DNA of 64,000 nucleotides from Proteobacteria bacterium ST_bin11 (GTDB lineage: Bacteria; Pseudomonadota; Gammaproteobacteria; Methylococcales; Methylomonadaceae), in NCBI GenBank assembly GCA_002083615.1, contig MSXO01000005.1:1-64000 (forward strand), read 5' to 3'. Under the pieces are notes generated by a model that saw only the letters and a list, made by a program, of their open reading frames with translations, ran no database searches and had not been told where the DNA came from. Positions 45,630 to 54,031 of this stretch are shown here, in pieces. The position numbers were made by a program, and so were the translations under genes. The stretch's first letter is position 1. The number at the start of each line of letters is the position of its first letter.

Positions 45630-46790
45630 ATGAGAATTATAAAGTCGCTGTTAATGCTGTTTGCTGCTACGCCACTATGCCTGGCGGCCACATTAGAACA
45701 AGAAGCTGTGCTAAAACAATTACGCTTGCCGCCCGGTTTTAACATCAGAATTTTTGCCGACGACATTCCCAACGCCCGGCAAATGGCATTGGGCGACAAT
45801 GGTGTGGTCTATGTCGGCTCTCGGCAAGGCGCAGTCTATGCGGTGCAGGATAAGGATGGCGACGGTGTTGCCGAACAGAAGTATCTGATCGCCCAACAAC
45901 TCAATCTGCCCAATGGTGTTGCCGAACAGAAGTATCTGATCGCCCAACAACTCAATCTGCCCAATGGCGTAGCCTACAAAGACGGCACACTGTACGTGGC
46001 TGAAATCCATCGCATCATTCGTTTCGACGACGTCGGCCAACGCTTGGCCAGCCCGCCCAAAGCAGTCACGGTATTCGATCAATTCCCTTCCGACCGCCAC
46101 CATGGCTGGAAATATCTGCGCTTTGGCCCAGACGGCAAGTTGTACACCGCCATCGGCGCGCCTTGTAACGTCTGCGATCCGGATAAACCTGTGTACGGTG
46201 CCCTAATCCGCCTTGACCCGGACGGTAGCGATATGGAAATCCTGGCGCGCGGCATACGTAACACCGTAGGCTTCGATTGGGAAACCCGCAGTGGCCATCT
46301 GTTTTTTAATGACAATGGCCGCGATTACTTGGGCGATGATGTACCCCCCGACGAATTAAACGAATGGAACAAAAAAGGCGAGCACTTCGGCTTCCCCTAC
46401 TGCCACGCCGGCACTATCCCCGACCCCGAGTATGCCGGAGACAAGCCCTGCTACAAATTCAAGCCGCCAGCTTGGAAATATAAAGCCCACATCGCCCCAC
46501 TGGGCATGCGCTTTTACACCGGCAAACAATTCCCGGACACCTATTTCCGGCAATTGTTCGTGGCTCAACACGGCTCTTGGAATCGCACCGTACCGCAAGG
46601 TTATCAAGTTAATCTGGTCAAATTTCGGGAAGGTCAAGCCTACAACGAACTGCCCTTCATCAGCGGCTGGTTGACCGCGCAAGGCGAGGTACTCGGTCGC
46701 CCGAACGACATCATCCAAATGCCCGACGGCAGCTTGTTGATCAGCGACGACAGCTTGGGCGTAATCTACCGGGTGAACTACGGCCGATGA
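45630..46790 (+). CDS. PQQ/sorbosone-type dehydrogenase beta-propeller, secreted
   Basis: 386-aa protein from ATG 45630 (GAGGGA upstream), with a signal peptide (SLLMLFAATPLCLA). It is a six-bladed propeller of the glucose/sorbosone dehydrogenase family: LRLPPGFNIRIFADDIPNAR, GNGVVYV-like blades, DQFPSDRHHGWKYLRFGPDG, DRHHGW and CRHAG-like FPYCHAG residues. It probably uses PQQ as cofactor in the periplasm; the sugar or aldehyde substrate is unknown. Inside blade 2, a 17-residue segment is duplicated exactly (45864-45965). The gene overlaps nudF by 4 bp. Confidence 0.87.
   Translation: MRIIKSLLMLFAATPLCLAATLEQEAVLKQLRLPPGFNIRIFADDIPNARQMALGDNGVVYVGSRQGAVYAVQDKDGDGVAEQKYLIAQQLNLPNGVAEQKYLIAQQLNLPNGVAYKDGTLYVAEIHRIIRFDDVGQRLASPPKAVTVFDQFPSDRHHGWKYLRFGPDGKLYTAIGAPCNVCDPDKPVYGALIRLDPDGSDMEILARGIRNTVGFDWETRSGHLFFNDNGRDYLGDDVPPDELNEWNKKGEHFGFPYCHAGTIPDPEYAGDKPCYKFKPPAWKYKAHIAPLGMRFYTGKQFPDTYFRQLFVAQHGSWNRTVPQGYQVNLVKFREGQAYNELPFISGWLTAQGEVLGRPNDIIQMPDGSLLISDDSLGVIYRVNYGR
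45864..45965 (+). repeat. Exact 51-bp tandem duplication within the dehydrogenase gene
   Basis: Bases 45864-45914 are repeated without change at 45915-45965 and add 17 residues (GVAEQKYLIAQQLNLPN) in frame. No mismatches, so the event is recent or an assembly artefact. The following residues (GVAYKDG) resume the normal family sequence. Confidence 0.85.
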
Positions 46791-47395
46791 GCGACAAACA
46801 ATTTCAAATACTGGACACGCAGGTCGTGTATGAAGGTTTTTTCCGGCTGGAAAATTACACCCTAAAACACACGCTGTTCGAGGGCGGCTGGAGCCAACCT
46901 TTAAAACGGGAGTTGTTCCGCCGCGGCAATTGCGTGGCAGTGTTGTTGTATGATCCAGACCGCGACGAAGTGGTGTTGATAGAGCAATTCCGAGTGGGCG
47001 CGGTCTTGCAACCCCAGCGGGCCTGGCAGTTGGAAATTGTGGCCGGTGCCATCGAAGACGGCGAAAGCGCTGAAGATGTCGCGTATCGCGAAGCTCGCGA
47101 GGAAGCTGGCTGCGAGATTCAGGAACTTATCGAGATTAAGCAATTTTTCACCACCCCCGGCGGCTCGTCGGAGTGGCTGACACTGTTCTGTGGCCGGATT
47201 GATAGCAGCCAGGTGGGCGGCATTCATGGTTTGGACGAGGAAGACGAGGACATCCGCGTCATGGTTGTCAAATTCGATCAGGCGTTTCAAATGCTGGAAG
47301 ACCACCAAATCGAATCCGGCATTCCCATCATCGCCATACAATGGCTGTATATTCATCGCCAGCAGTTGCGCGACCGGTGGTTGGCCAAAGCCTAA
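46787..47395 (+). CDS. nudF: ADP-ribose pyrophosphatase (Nudix)
   Basis: NudF hydrolyses ADP-ribose to AMP and ribose phosphate, in the cytoplasm. 202 aa with the Nudix box GAIEDGESAEDVAYREAREEAG followed by C (about 86-108; REAREEAG holds the catalytic glutamates), and family segments RRGNCVAVLLYDP and TPGGSSE. Its ATG overlaps the stop of the upstream dehydrogenase by 4 bp (ATGA), so it is translationally coupled to it. That is an unusual partner for nudF. Confidence 0.93.
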   Translation: MSDKQFQILDTQVVYEGFFRLENYTLKHTLFEGGWSQPLKRELFRRGNCVAVLLYDPDRDEVVLIEQFRVGAVLQPQRAWQLEIVAGAIEDGESAEDVAYREAREEAGCEIQELIEIKQFFTTPGGSSEWLTLFCGRIDSSQVGGIHGLDEEDEDIRVMVVKFDQAFQMLEDHQIESGIPIIAIQWLYIHRQQLRDRWLAKA

Positions 47396-47459
47396 CTCAG
47401 TAACACTGCGACTGTCACGGGAGGGCAAGCTTTGACCCACAGATTGTAGTGGGTTCGCT

Positions 47460-47476
47460 GCGCGGTCTAACCGCGC
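47460..47476. terminator. GC hairpin after nudF
   Basis: GCGCGGT/ACCGCGC, perfect 7-bp stem with a 3-nt loop, 65 bp past the nudF stop, between convergent genes. No T-run follows, so factor-independent termination is uncertain. Confidence 0.4.
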
Positions 47477-47631
47477 CGGCAATCCGTGCCGGAATGACAA
47501 GCACCTTTGGCAATCTGGCAAAATAGAATTGACCCAGCCCTTAATAATCGCCCTTCCAGCGAAGACGAGAGCCCAGCAAAGAATGCATTCCACCTTCGGC
47601 ATCCCAACATGCCATCACGGCAGGAAACGCC

Positions 47632-48957
47632 CTATCTCGTTTGTAAGGTGCCCGCCCGGTCCAGCCATCTTCCGGCTTTTTCATTCAACCAAGCTTGGGC
47701 AAACTCGTCTTTCTTGATGACCAGATCGAGAAACGCACTGGATACGCTAGCGATAGCTGCAACCTGTTTATAACCCAGATTAGGATCCCGACGTTCGGCT
47801 TTGCCGAACCAACCTGGGCTCGCTACCCCCGCATTCGCGCCACGGCGTCCGCCGCCAAGTCCACCGGGGCCAGCGGCAGACCCCATCCCACTCATACCCA
47901 AATCCCCTCGCCTCGAACCGCTCAAGCCAAAACGTCCTCCCAGTTCGTTGCCCGCCAACAAGCGGTGTCCGGCACCGCGTAATAACAACAAGTACTTGTC
48001 GCCGACCGGGGCCTGCTCCCAAACCGCCGTGCGCACAGCCGCTGAACTGATAGCATAAGGATCGTTGTCCTCGCTGCCGGTAATCGTCAACATCGGCAAA
48101 CGTAAAGCCTGAAACCGGCTACGAACATTGCCTTCCGCCAAATCCACCGACGGGCTCAACACCATCGCCGCGACTGGCTTGAGCTCATCGCTCTGCGGCA
48201 AGCCGCTGCCAAAATTTTCGCCCAAGGCCGCCGTCACGGTTTGTGCGCCCAAATCGTAGCCCGCCAGAATCACCTTGCTTAAGTCGGCAGACGCATACAA
48301 GGGCTGGCGCAAACCCGCGCGCGTTTTTACTTGCCGATACGCCCAAAACAGTTGTTCCAAGCGGGTTTTCAGATTCTCCACGGCAAAATATTGATGACCG
48401 ACATAACGCAACTCACTCTCGCGCGCGCTTCGGGATTGCCGACGCGGCTTGTCGCCAAACCACCCGCCACTCCCTTGGTCTGGGCGTAGCTCCATGTTTT
48501 CATCCGCCAACTCGACCGTCTCGTCATCCGGCATCTCCTCTGGATCATCGAAACGGCGTTCGGCTTCTAATGCTTTTAGCGCCTGACTAATCGGTACCGG
48601 CTGCACACTAAATACCAGATAACCGGCTTTGGCCCAGGTTTCCCGCCATAAGCGACCGGCTCTAGCGTCTTCACCCAAACTGGGTAGATAAACAATCAAG
48701 GGATAGCTACCCGGCGTAGCTGGCCCGACGAGCTCCACGTCCAATTCCGTTTGCTGATATAGCCAGACATCGTGACTCGACTCGGTGGCAAACTGCCGGG
48801 CAGTTTTGTAGGCACCACTGCCCAAGGCCTCGGTCAATTTTTCCTGCTGATCATCCAGGCTAGGCAGCGGGGGACTCGATGAACAAGCCGTTAGCAGGAG
48901 CGCCCAGCAACACCAGAGCAATCGAGGCGATATAAAAGATTTACGACGTTGGGGCAT
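47632..48957 (-). CDS. Lipoprotein with alpha/beta-hydrolase-like fold
   Basis: 441-aa protein with lipobox LTAC (Cys 25). The core shows alpha/beta-hydrolase features: PLIVYLPSLGED, RETWAKAGYLVFSVQPV, a nucleophile-elbow-like GYDLG (233-237, in VILAGYDLGAQTV) and a late His in GAGHRLLAG. The usual Ser of GxSxG is Asp235. Between about 130 and 180 there is an acidic/basic insert. The C-terminus contains a Gly-rich stretch (about 360-390). It may be an inactive or differently catalysing dienelactone/chlorophyllase-like homologue; no substrate can be given. It stands alone. Confidence 0.72.
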   Translation of the reverse strand: MPQRRKSFISPRLLWCCWALLLTACSSSPPLPSLDDQQEKLTEALGSGAYKTARQFATESSHDVWLYQQTELDVELVGPATPGSYPLIVYLPSLGEDARAGRLWRETWAKAGYLVFSVQPVPISQALKALEAERRFDDPEEMPDDETVELADENMELRPDQGSGGWFGDKPRRQSRSARESELRYVGHQYFAVENLKTRLEQLFWAYRQVKTRAGLRQPLYASADLSKVILAGYDLGAQTVTAALGENFGSGLPQSDELKPVAAMVLSPSVDLAEGNVRSRFQALRLPMLTITGSEDNDPYAISSAAVRTAVWEQAPVGDKYLLLLRGAGHRLLAGNELGGRFGLSGSRRGDLGMSGMGSAAGPGGLGGGRRGANAGVASPGWFGKAERRDPNLGYKQVAAIASVSSAFLDLVIKKDEFAQAWLNEKAGRWLDRAGTLQTR

Positions 48958-49335
48958 GACTTTGCAACTCCGGCAAAAGATCGGGTACAGGTTATCGAGT
49001 GAGGCATTATCGCCGACAGATGACCAAATCGGCGCGGGTAAATTTTGAAAAGGGATAAACCAATTTTAACGAGCTATGCCGAGGAGTCATTTGGCGATGC
49101 GCATCATCACCTTCCACGGTATCCATCAATGCCGCCCACCCTGCCTGTTGCATTCTGCCCCTGATTAGCCAGACGCTGGGAGTATTGGTATTCGTTTATC
49201 ATCAGTGCCGGCGGCAGTGACATAGCCCTGGAAAGTTACTGGAAGGGCTACGGTAGTTTGAGTTGAATTGGTGTACGCTCGTCATTCATTATGTAATACA
49301 ATTTGTGTTTATTTTTGTCTTACTCGGAGCCTGCC
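48958..49335. other. 378-bp promoter region of a toxin-antitoxin pair
   Basis: Divergent region between the hydrolase and the RHH antitoxin. Includes an AT-rich stretch with CATTATGTAATACAAT near 49286-49302, about 35-50 nt before the antitoxin start, which could hold the pair's promoter/operator. No gene seen. Confidence 0.35.
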
Positions 49336-49644
49336 ATGCCAGCCATCAGCCTACGCTTGCCCGACGATGTGGAAGCCAATCTCAAAGCCGAAGCTCAACT
49401 GGAAGGCAAAAGCCAATCGGAAATCGCCCGACTGGCGATTACCGAATACCTGGCCCGCCGCGAGCGTGAGCGATTTATGGCGGAGATGGTGGCGGAAGTT
49501 CGCTCGGCATACGCCGATCCGGAAATCCGTCGCGAAGCGTTAGCTATTGCCGAAGAATTCGATGCGGCGGACGATGCCCTTGACCGTTTGATTGCCGAAG
49601 AGCGCGCCGCCGGCATCGATCCAGATGAAAAATGGTGGGAATGA
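49336..49644 (+). CDS. RHH (CopG-like) antitoxin
   Basis: 102-aa antitoxin from ATG 49336 (CGGAG upstream; longer frames begin without one). The N-terminal ribbon-helix-helix has ISLRLPDDVEANLKAEAQLEG, then KSQSEIARLAITEYLARRE. The acidic C-terminus (EEFDAADDALDRLIAEERAAG) probably wraps the toxin. It should autorepress its operon. Overlaps the MazF gene by 4 bp. Confidence 0.88.
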   Translation: MPAISLRLPDDVEANLKAEAQLEGKSQSEIARLAITEYLARRERERFMAEMVAEVRSAYADPEIRREALAIAEEFDAADDALDRLIAEERAAGIDPDEKWWE

Positions 49645-49985
49645 TGAAGCGCGGCGAAATTTGGGTAGGTAACCTCAACCCGCCGCGCGGGCGGGAAATC
49701 GGCAAAGCCAGGCCGGTGCTGATTATCCAAACCGACGAATTGAACGAAAGCATTACGCCGATGGTTGTAGTCTTGCCGTTGACCAGCCAGGTTTACCCGC
49801 TGTTCAAACGCTGGCGCGTGACCTTGCCACCGCGCGGCCGGCTGCTGAAATCGTGCCAAGTCATTACCGACCAACCCCGCGCCTTGGACAGAGACCGCTT
49901 CGGCGAAGGCCCGCTCGCCGCCGTCACCGCCGAGGAACTGGCTGCGGTGGAGAAGAGTTTGCGTGGGGTGATGGGGTTGTGGTGA
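49641..49985 (+). CDS. MazF/PemK-family mRNA endonuclease toxin
   Basis: 114-aa (113 from the second ATG) ribonuclease toxin cutting mRNA in a ribosome-independent way. Family features: RGEIWVGNLNPPRGREIGKARPVLIIQ near the start, VVVLPLTSQ and SCQVITDQPRALDRDRF. Catalytic Arg and Thr/Ser positions are conserved. The start ATG overlaps the antitoxin stop (ATGATG). Two start codons are adjacent; either works. Confidence 0.9.
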   Translation: MMKRGEIWVGNLNPPRGREIGKARPVLIIQTDELNESITPMVVVLPLTSQVYPLFKRWRVTLPPRGRLLKSCQVITDQPRALDRDRFGEGPLAAVTAEELAAVEKSLRGVMGLW

Positions 49986-50101
49986 AGGTGCTCGACAGAA
50001 TAACGGCGTTTTCGTTGATTTCAGCAATGCCGTCTGACAGCGGCATTCAAGCCTCATAACCTCTGGATCTTAGACCCACGCAGAAGGCTACAGCCGACGC
50101 T

Positions 50102-51445
50102 TCAAGACGGTTTGATCTGTCTTTTACCCGCACGTGTTTTAGCTTGCTCCGCCGTTTTGCCGGCGGCAATGCGTGCCAGTAATTCACTGGCCGGTTCGTC
50201 GTTGGGGTCTTGCGGGATCAGTTCGCCGCGAAAGGCTTTGGCCAGCAGTGCCGGGGTGAGTTTTTCGACTTGGGCTCGGGCGGAGTTGTAGCGGGCTTCG
50301 AGGCGGTCGGCGTAGGCGAATAGGGATTCTACTCGGCGGACGATTTCGGTTTGTTCTTCAACAGAAGGAAGATTGAACTCAAAAGCTGCCAACTTTTTTG
50401 CATTGATGTTTGATTGACTGACGCCGTCGGATTTCACTTGCCAACAATACTGTCGTCCAGCTGGACTACTGAGGCAATAATTCAGGTAGTCTGGCAATAA
50501 TTGTGGCAAACACCGAACCCGAATTAAGTAACCCGCATAAATGGCTTCCCGCTCACCCTTGAAAACGGCCGTTTTTCCTACAAGCTCGGGGCTGTTAGTT
50601 CTATTGAAGAGCACATCCCCAAGCGAAAGTTGATATTTCGTAATTTCAACAACATCTGATGTATAGACGAGATCAGTCCAATCAAGAGCTCCATCCTGAA
50701 TGTTTCCCATCCGCAGTACTGGTATGCTTCCAGTCTTAGATGATTTTGCGGAGGTGCCATATGAAAAATTACTCGCAACATCATTGAGTTGAGTCGGCGA
50801 CCATTCCTCCGAAATCGCGTTTTCTGTTCTCCAATCTTCGGTTAACTCACCTGTTGTAGCAGCATTAAGAACCGATTGGCGAAAACGTTTTAGGATGGCG
50901 GGAATTCGGTAGAGGCGGTCGCGGCAGGCATCTACCCGAGCCAGCACGGCATCGAGTTTGTCGGCGATGCGTCTTTGTTCGTTGAGTGGGGCGAGCACGA
51001 ACGGTGCGGCACGGCCTGTTTCCGTGCCTAACCGAGGCATATTCAAACCGTGGCTTTCGGCTTCAACATATTCCAGAAAAGCCGGGTGCTTTAACCAATA
51101 AAACAAAAACCGATTGTCCAAATGGTCGCCCGGTTTTAGCGGAACAATCTCTGTCGAGCAATATCCGGCGTCGTCGGCGATCAGTACTTTATTCAAGTAG
51201 GGCCGCAGTTTCCCGTAGAGAATGTCGCCAATTTCGAATTGATTTTTCGTACTTTTGGAATCGCGGTCAGCAAATCTCAGTTTCGCCAGTAGTTTGGAGG
51301 TGTTTTTTTCGATGTCCTCCAATTCCAGTATCCATGCGGTCGGTGCAATTTGGTTTGGTTCTACTTTGATGGTTTTGCCGTATTCAACGACTTTGCCTAG
51401 CTCAGTAATCATCCAGGTTGACGGCACAACAGGCAATTTGCTCAT
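50102..51445 (-). CDS. hsdS: Type I restriction-modification specificity subunit
   Basis: 447-aa HsdS, which sets the DNA target of the HsdM/HsdR complex. Two target-recognition domains (about 8-165 and 210-385), each followed by a helical conserved region (LAPLNEQRRIADKLDAVLARVD and LPSVEEQTEIVRRVESLFAYAD) in tandem, the normal architecture. Last gene of the hsd operon; its ATG overlaps the preceding mini-ORF by 4 bp. The sequence recognised cannot be read from the protein. Confidence 0.94.
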   Translation of the reverse strand: MSKLPVVPSTWMITELGKVVEYGKTIKVEPNQIAPTAWILELEDIEKNTSKLLAKLRFADRDSKSTKNQFEIGDILYGKLRPYLNKVLIADDAGYCSTEIVPLKPGDHLDNRFLFYWLKHPAFLEYVEAESHGLNMPRLGTETGRAAPFVLAPLNEQRRIADKLDAVLARVDACRDRLYRIPAILKRFRQSVLNAATTGELTEDWRTENAISEEWSPTQLNDVASNFSYGTSAKSSKTGSIPVLRMGNIQDGALDWTDLVYTSDVVEITKYQLSLGDVLFNRTNSPELVGKTAVFKGEREAIYAGYLIRVRCLPQLLPDYLNYCLSSPAGRQYCWQVKSDGVSQSNINAKKLAAFEFNLPSVEEQTEIVRRVESLFAYADRLEARYNSARAQVEKLTPALLAKAFRGELIPQDPNDEPASELLARIAAGKTAEQAKTRAGKRQIKPS

Positions 51446-51639
51446 GATGGCTCCTTGCCGTTGCCGGTGGTATTTTGATGAATCCCCCCTGCCCCCCCTT
51501 TTGCAAAGGGGGGAGTGATGAGGGTTGTGGTTTGGGGGTGGGGTGTTGGGCGGTTGGGGTTGCCGCCATGGGCATCATCGTGAGCCTTACCCGAATTGGT
51601 CATGGTCCAAGCGGTTGGCGCGCTAGGTTGATTGTTCAT
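51442..51639 (-). CDS. Mini-ORF coupled to hsdS, hsdS-like start plus repeat element
   Basis: 65 codons bridging the DUF559 gene and hsdS with 4-bp (ATGA) overlaps on both sides, so ribosomes could pass through. It begins MNNQPSAPTAWTMTNSGK, which aligns with the start of HsdS itself (LPVVPSTWMITELGK), then turns into low-complexity sequence encoded by a C-tract/G-tract repeat (TPPFAKGGAGGI). It looks like a partial duplication of the hsdS 5' end truncated by the repeat. Probably no function beyond translation coupling. Confidence 0.5.
   Translation of the reverse strand: MNNQPSAPTAWTMTNSGKAHDDAHGGNPNRPTPHPQTTTLITPPFAKGGAGGIHQNTTGNGKEPS
51481..51515. repeat. C-tract/G-tract inverted repeat, copy A
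   Basis: Pattern AATCCCCCCT-n-CCCCCCTTTT-GCAAA-GGGGGG, inside the mini-ORF before hsdS. Encodes TPPFAKGGAGG in that frame. Confidence 0.75.
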
Positions 51640-52154
51640 GGCTGAGCCTCCGCTTCGTCGGGGTTTGGACGAATCCCCCCTGGCCCCCCTTTTTCAAAGG
51701 GGGGAGGTGAAGTGGCTAGAGCGGGGTTATCTCCCCCTTTTTCAAAGGGGGGAAGTGAAGTGGCTGGGGCGGGGTTAGCTCCCCCCTTTGTAAAAGGGGG
51801 GCTGGGGGGGATTTTACTAATCACCTCCACCACCGCATCCGTCTCCAACAACACCTGCCGATTATCAAACCGTAATACCTGCAAGCCCAGTTGATTCATA
51901 TACTCGTCGCGTTTTTGGTCCGCCAACTGATGCTCTGCTTCAAAATGCTGACTACCGTCAATTTCGATCACCAAGTTCGCGGCTGGGCAATAAAAATCGA
52001 CGATGTACGGACCTATCGGCTTTTGCCGGTAAAACTGCCAGCCGTTGATCTGCTTGCGGCGCAGACGGTACCAAAGTTTTTGTTCGGCATCGGTCATATC
52101 GCCGCGTAATTTGCGGGCATTGGCTTTCAGGCGTTTGTCGTAGGGTAGTATCAA
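51636..52154 (-). CDS. DUF559 endonuclease-like protein with repeat-encoded tail
   Basis: 172 aa. The first 115 residues are a DUF559 domain (Vsr/PD-(D/E)XK-like fold): RKLRGDMTDAEQKLWYRLR, YIVDFYCPAANLVIEIDGSQH with the acidic active-site residues, then DEYMNQLGLQVLRF. From about 118 the tail is built from the repeat element (PPSPPFTKGGA, SLPPFEKGG, SPPPFEKGGPGG), including a 48-bp tandem duplication. DUF559 genes are often found in type I restriction operons; the role is unknown. ATGA overlaps with both neighbours. Confidence 0.88.
   Translation of the reverse strand: MILPYDKRLKANARKLRGDMTDAEQKLWYRLRRKQINGWQFYRQKPIGPYIVDFYCPAANLVIEIDGSQHFEAEHQLADQKRDEYMNQLGLQVLRFDNRQVLLETDAVVEVISKIPPSPPFTKGGANPAPATSLPPFEKGGDNPALATSPPPFEKGGPGGIRPNPDEAEAQP
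51672..51814. repeat. C-tract/G-tract inverted repeats, copies B, C and D
   Basis: Three closely spaced copies, B at about 51672-51706, C at 51731-51755 and D at 51779-51814. B and C lie in near-identical 48-bp units (AAGGGGGGA-GTGAAGTGGCT), so C arose by tandem duplication. They encode the C-terminal tail of the DUF559 protein. Confidence 0.75.
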
Positions 52155-53587
52155 ACCGCCTCCTCCATGCCCAACTCTTCCAAAATCCCCCGCAATTCCT
52201 CCATCGCGGCATCCAGTTCGTTCATCGCTTCTTGCGCCAGTTCCGCCGGTTCCGGTAAGTCTTGTGCATCGGTGGCGCTGTCATCTTTCAACCAACTGAT
52301 GTCCAGACTATCGCCGCGTTCGGCGATTTGTTCGCGGGTGAATTTACGGAAACGTCCGCTTTCGCCTTGGTCGATACGATTTTTTAAGTTGGTATGGTTA
52401 CCTAACGGCTCAATACCAAATGCCGCTTCAAACTCGGCAAAATGCTGTTCGGTCAGTTGGGTGCGCTTGCCAAATTGCGGCATGTTGGCTCGCAGATCGT
52501 AGACCCAGACTGCTTGGGTATTGCCTTTGTCACTGTCGCCACGGGTGAAAAATAGCACGTTGGTTTTAACACCTTGGGCGTAAAAAATGCCGGTGGGCAA
52601 ACGCAGGATGGTGTGCAGGTTGCATTTATCCATCAGGTCGCGGCGGATGTCTGTGCCGATGTTGGATTCAAACAGCACGTTGTCTGGTAATACCACCGCC
52701 GCGCGGCCACCCGGCTGCAAACCCCGATAAATATGCTGCAAAAAGCAGAACTGTTTGTTGCTGGTGGGATAAGTAAAGTCGTCGCGACTGGGCAGTCCGC
52801 CACCTTTTTTGGTGCCAAATGGCGGATTGGTCAAAATCAGCGAGGCGTTTGGCAATACCTGACCTTCCGGGCTAAGGGTGTCGCCATAACGAATGCCACC
52901 ATCGATGCCATGCAGCATCAAGTTCATCAAGGCCAAACGGTGGGTGTCCTGCACATGCTCCATACCAAAAAAAGTATTGTTGCGATATTTACGCTGCTGG
53001 CTGTCGGTGAGTGCGTCGAATTCGTGATGGGTACGCAGATAATGATTGGCGGCAATCAAGAAACCGCCGGTACCGGCTGCTGGATCTTGGATGGTATCGG
53101 CCAGCGTGGGTTGCATAACCCGCACCATGCTGTTGATCAAGGCGCGAGGCGTAAAGTATTGACCGGCACCGGATTTTTTCTCGTTGGCATTTTTCTCCAG
53201 CAAACCCTCGTACAAATCGCCGAGGTCTTCGCGATGCACGCTGTACCAATCCAGTTTGTCGATCTCCGCGACCAGTGACGACAAGGTAGCCGGTTTTTTG
53301 ATGAAGCTGCTGGCGTTGGCGAAAATTTCCTGTACCAAGCTGGAGCCGTGGGTACCCAAGTGAATCAGCAGGATTTTGTAAAACTCCAGCCGATCCGGTG
53401 CTGCGCGACTTTCCAAATCAGCCCAGCGATAACCCGTCGGCAATTGCTGTTCGCTGCCGGTTTCCATGGCCATTTTCAAAAACAACAGATAGGTCAGTTC
53501 GGTGACGTATTGGTGGTAAGTCACGCCGTCATCCTTGAGGATGTTGCAGAGGTTCCAGAGTTTGCTGACGATGTCGTTAGTAGTCAT
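52151..53587 (-). CDS. hsdM: Type I restriction-modification methyltransferase subunit
   Basis: 478-aa N6-adenine methyltransferase (M subunit). Helical N-terminal domain (NDIVSKLWNLCNILKDDGV), AdoMet motif I DPAAGTGGFLIAA and catalytic motif IV NPPFGTKKGG, all intact; RLPTGIFYAQGVKTNVLFF is a further conserved segment. It modifies the host site with HsdS and is needed for restriction by HsdR. Start 53587 (ATG) overlaps the PIN-toxin stop by 4 bp, so I reject a longer start at 53653. Typical length. Confidence 0.95.
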   Translation of the reverse strand: MTTNDIVSKLWNLCNILKDDGVTYHQYVTELTYLLFLKMAMETGSEQQLPTGYRWADLESRAAPDRLEFYKILLIHLGTHGSSLVQEIFANASSFIKKPATLSSLVAEIDKLDWYSVHREDLGDLYEGLLEKNANEKKSGAGQYFTPRALINSMVRVMQPTLADTIQDPAAGTGGFLIAANHYLRTHHEFDALTDSQQRKYRNNTFFGMEHVQDTHRLALMNLMLHGIDGGIRYGDTLSPEGQVLPNASLILTNPPFGTKKGGGLPSRDDFTYPTSNKQFCFLQHIYRGLQPGGRAAVVLPDNVLFESNIGTDIRRDLMDKCNLHTILRLPTGIFYAQGVKTNVLFFTRGDSDKGNTQAVWVYDLRANMPQFGKRTQLTEQHFAEFEAAFGIEPLGNHTNLKNRIDQGESGRFRKFTREQIAERGDSLDISWLKDDSATDAQDLPEPAELAQEAMNELDAAMEELRGILEELGMEEAV

Positions 53588-54018
53588 GAAGTAAGGGTTT
53601 GTAAGAATTGTTCGGCGGTTAAAATGGGACAAGCAAAATGCTCGACCATACACAATAAGTCCTGGTCGCCGGTGATCAGCGCCGCCGCGTGACCGGCTAT
53701 TGCAAGTTCAATTAAAACCTGCGAATGGCTGAAAGTATTCCCCCCTTTGAAAAAGGGGGGCGAGGGGGGATTCATGGTCTGGCAATACGGTAAATAATCG
53801 GCGAGTAGCTCTTGTTGATGATCAGCACTGAGTTTGAACTTGGGATATTGCAATACCCGGATCAATTCCGCTGCCGTGGTTTTGGAGAGCAACGGTTGAA
53901 TCTGCTGGTTTTGCCAGGCGAGTCTTAGTGGCGTGACACGACCTTGGGCAAATAACAGCGCCGATAACACCAGATTGGTGTCGATGACGACGCGAAGTGG
54001 AGTAGCTGATTCAGTCAT
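53584..54018 (-). CDS. PIN-domain toxin interrupted by a repeat element
   Basis: 144-aa PIN ribonuclease-like toxin. Conserved acids: D13 in VVIDTNLVLSALLF, Glu in TAAELIRVLQ and Asp in LITGDQDLL. The usual segment with another conserved acid (CRDPxDxxFLELA-like) is replaced at about 85-97 by repeat-encoded PPSPPFFKGGNTFSHS. The protein may therefore be weakened or dead. Partner antitoxin is the AbrB-like gene upstream. Its stop overlaps hsdM by 4 bp. Confidence 0.82.
   Translation of the reverse strand: MTESATPLRVVIDTNLVLSALLFAQGRVTPLRLAWQNQQIQPLLSKTTAAELIRVLQYPKFKLSADHQQELLADYLPYCQTMNPPSPPFFKGGNTFSHSQVLIELAIAGHAAALITGDQDLLCMVEHFACPILTAEQFLQTLTS
53739..53773. repeat. C-tract/G-tract inverted repeat, copy E
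   Basis: CCCCCCTTTG-AAAAAGGGGGG with flanking GAGGGGGGATTC, within the PIN-toxin gene and in frame with it. Confidence 0.75.
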
Positions 54019-54031
54019 ACTGGGTACGATG

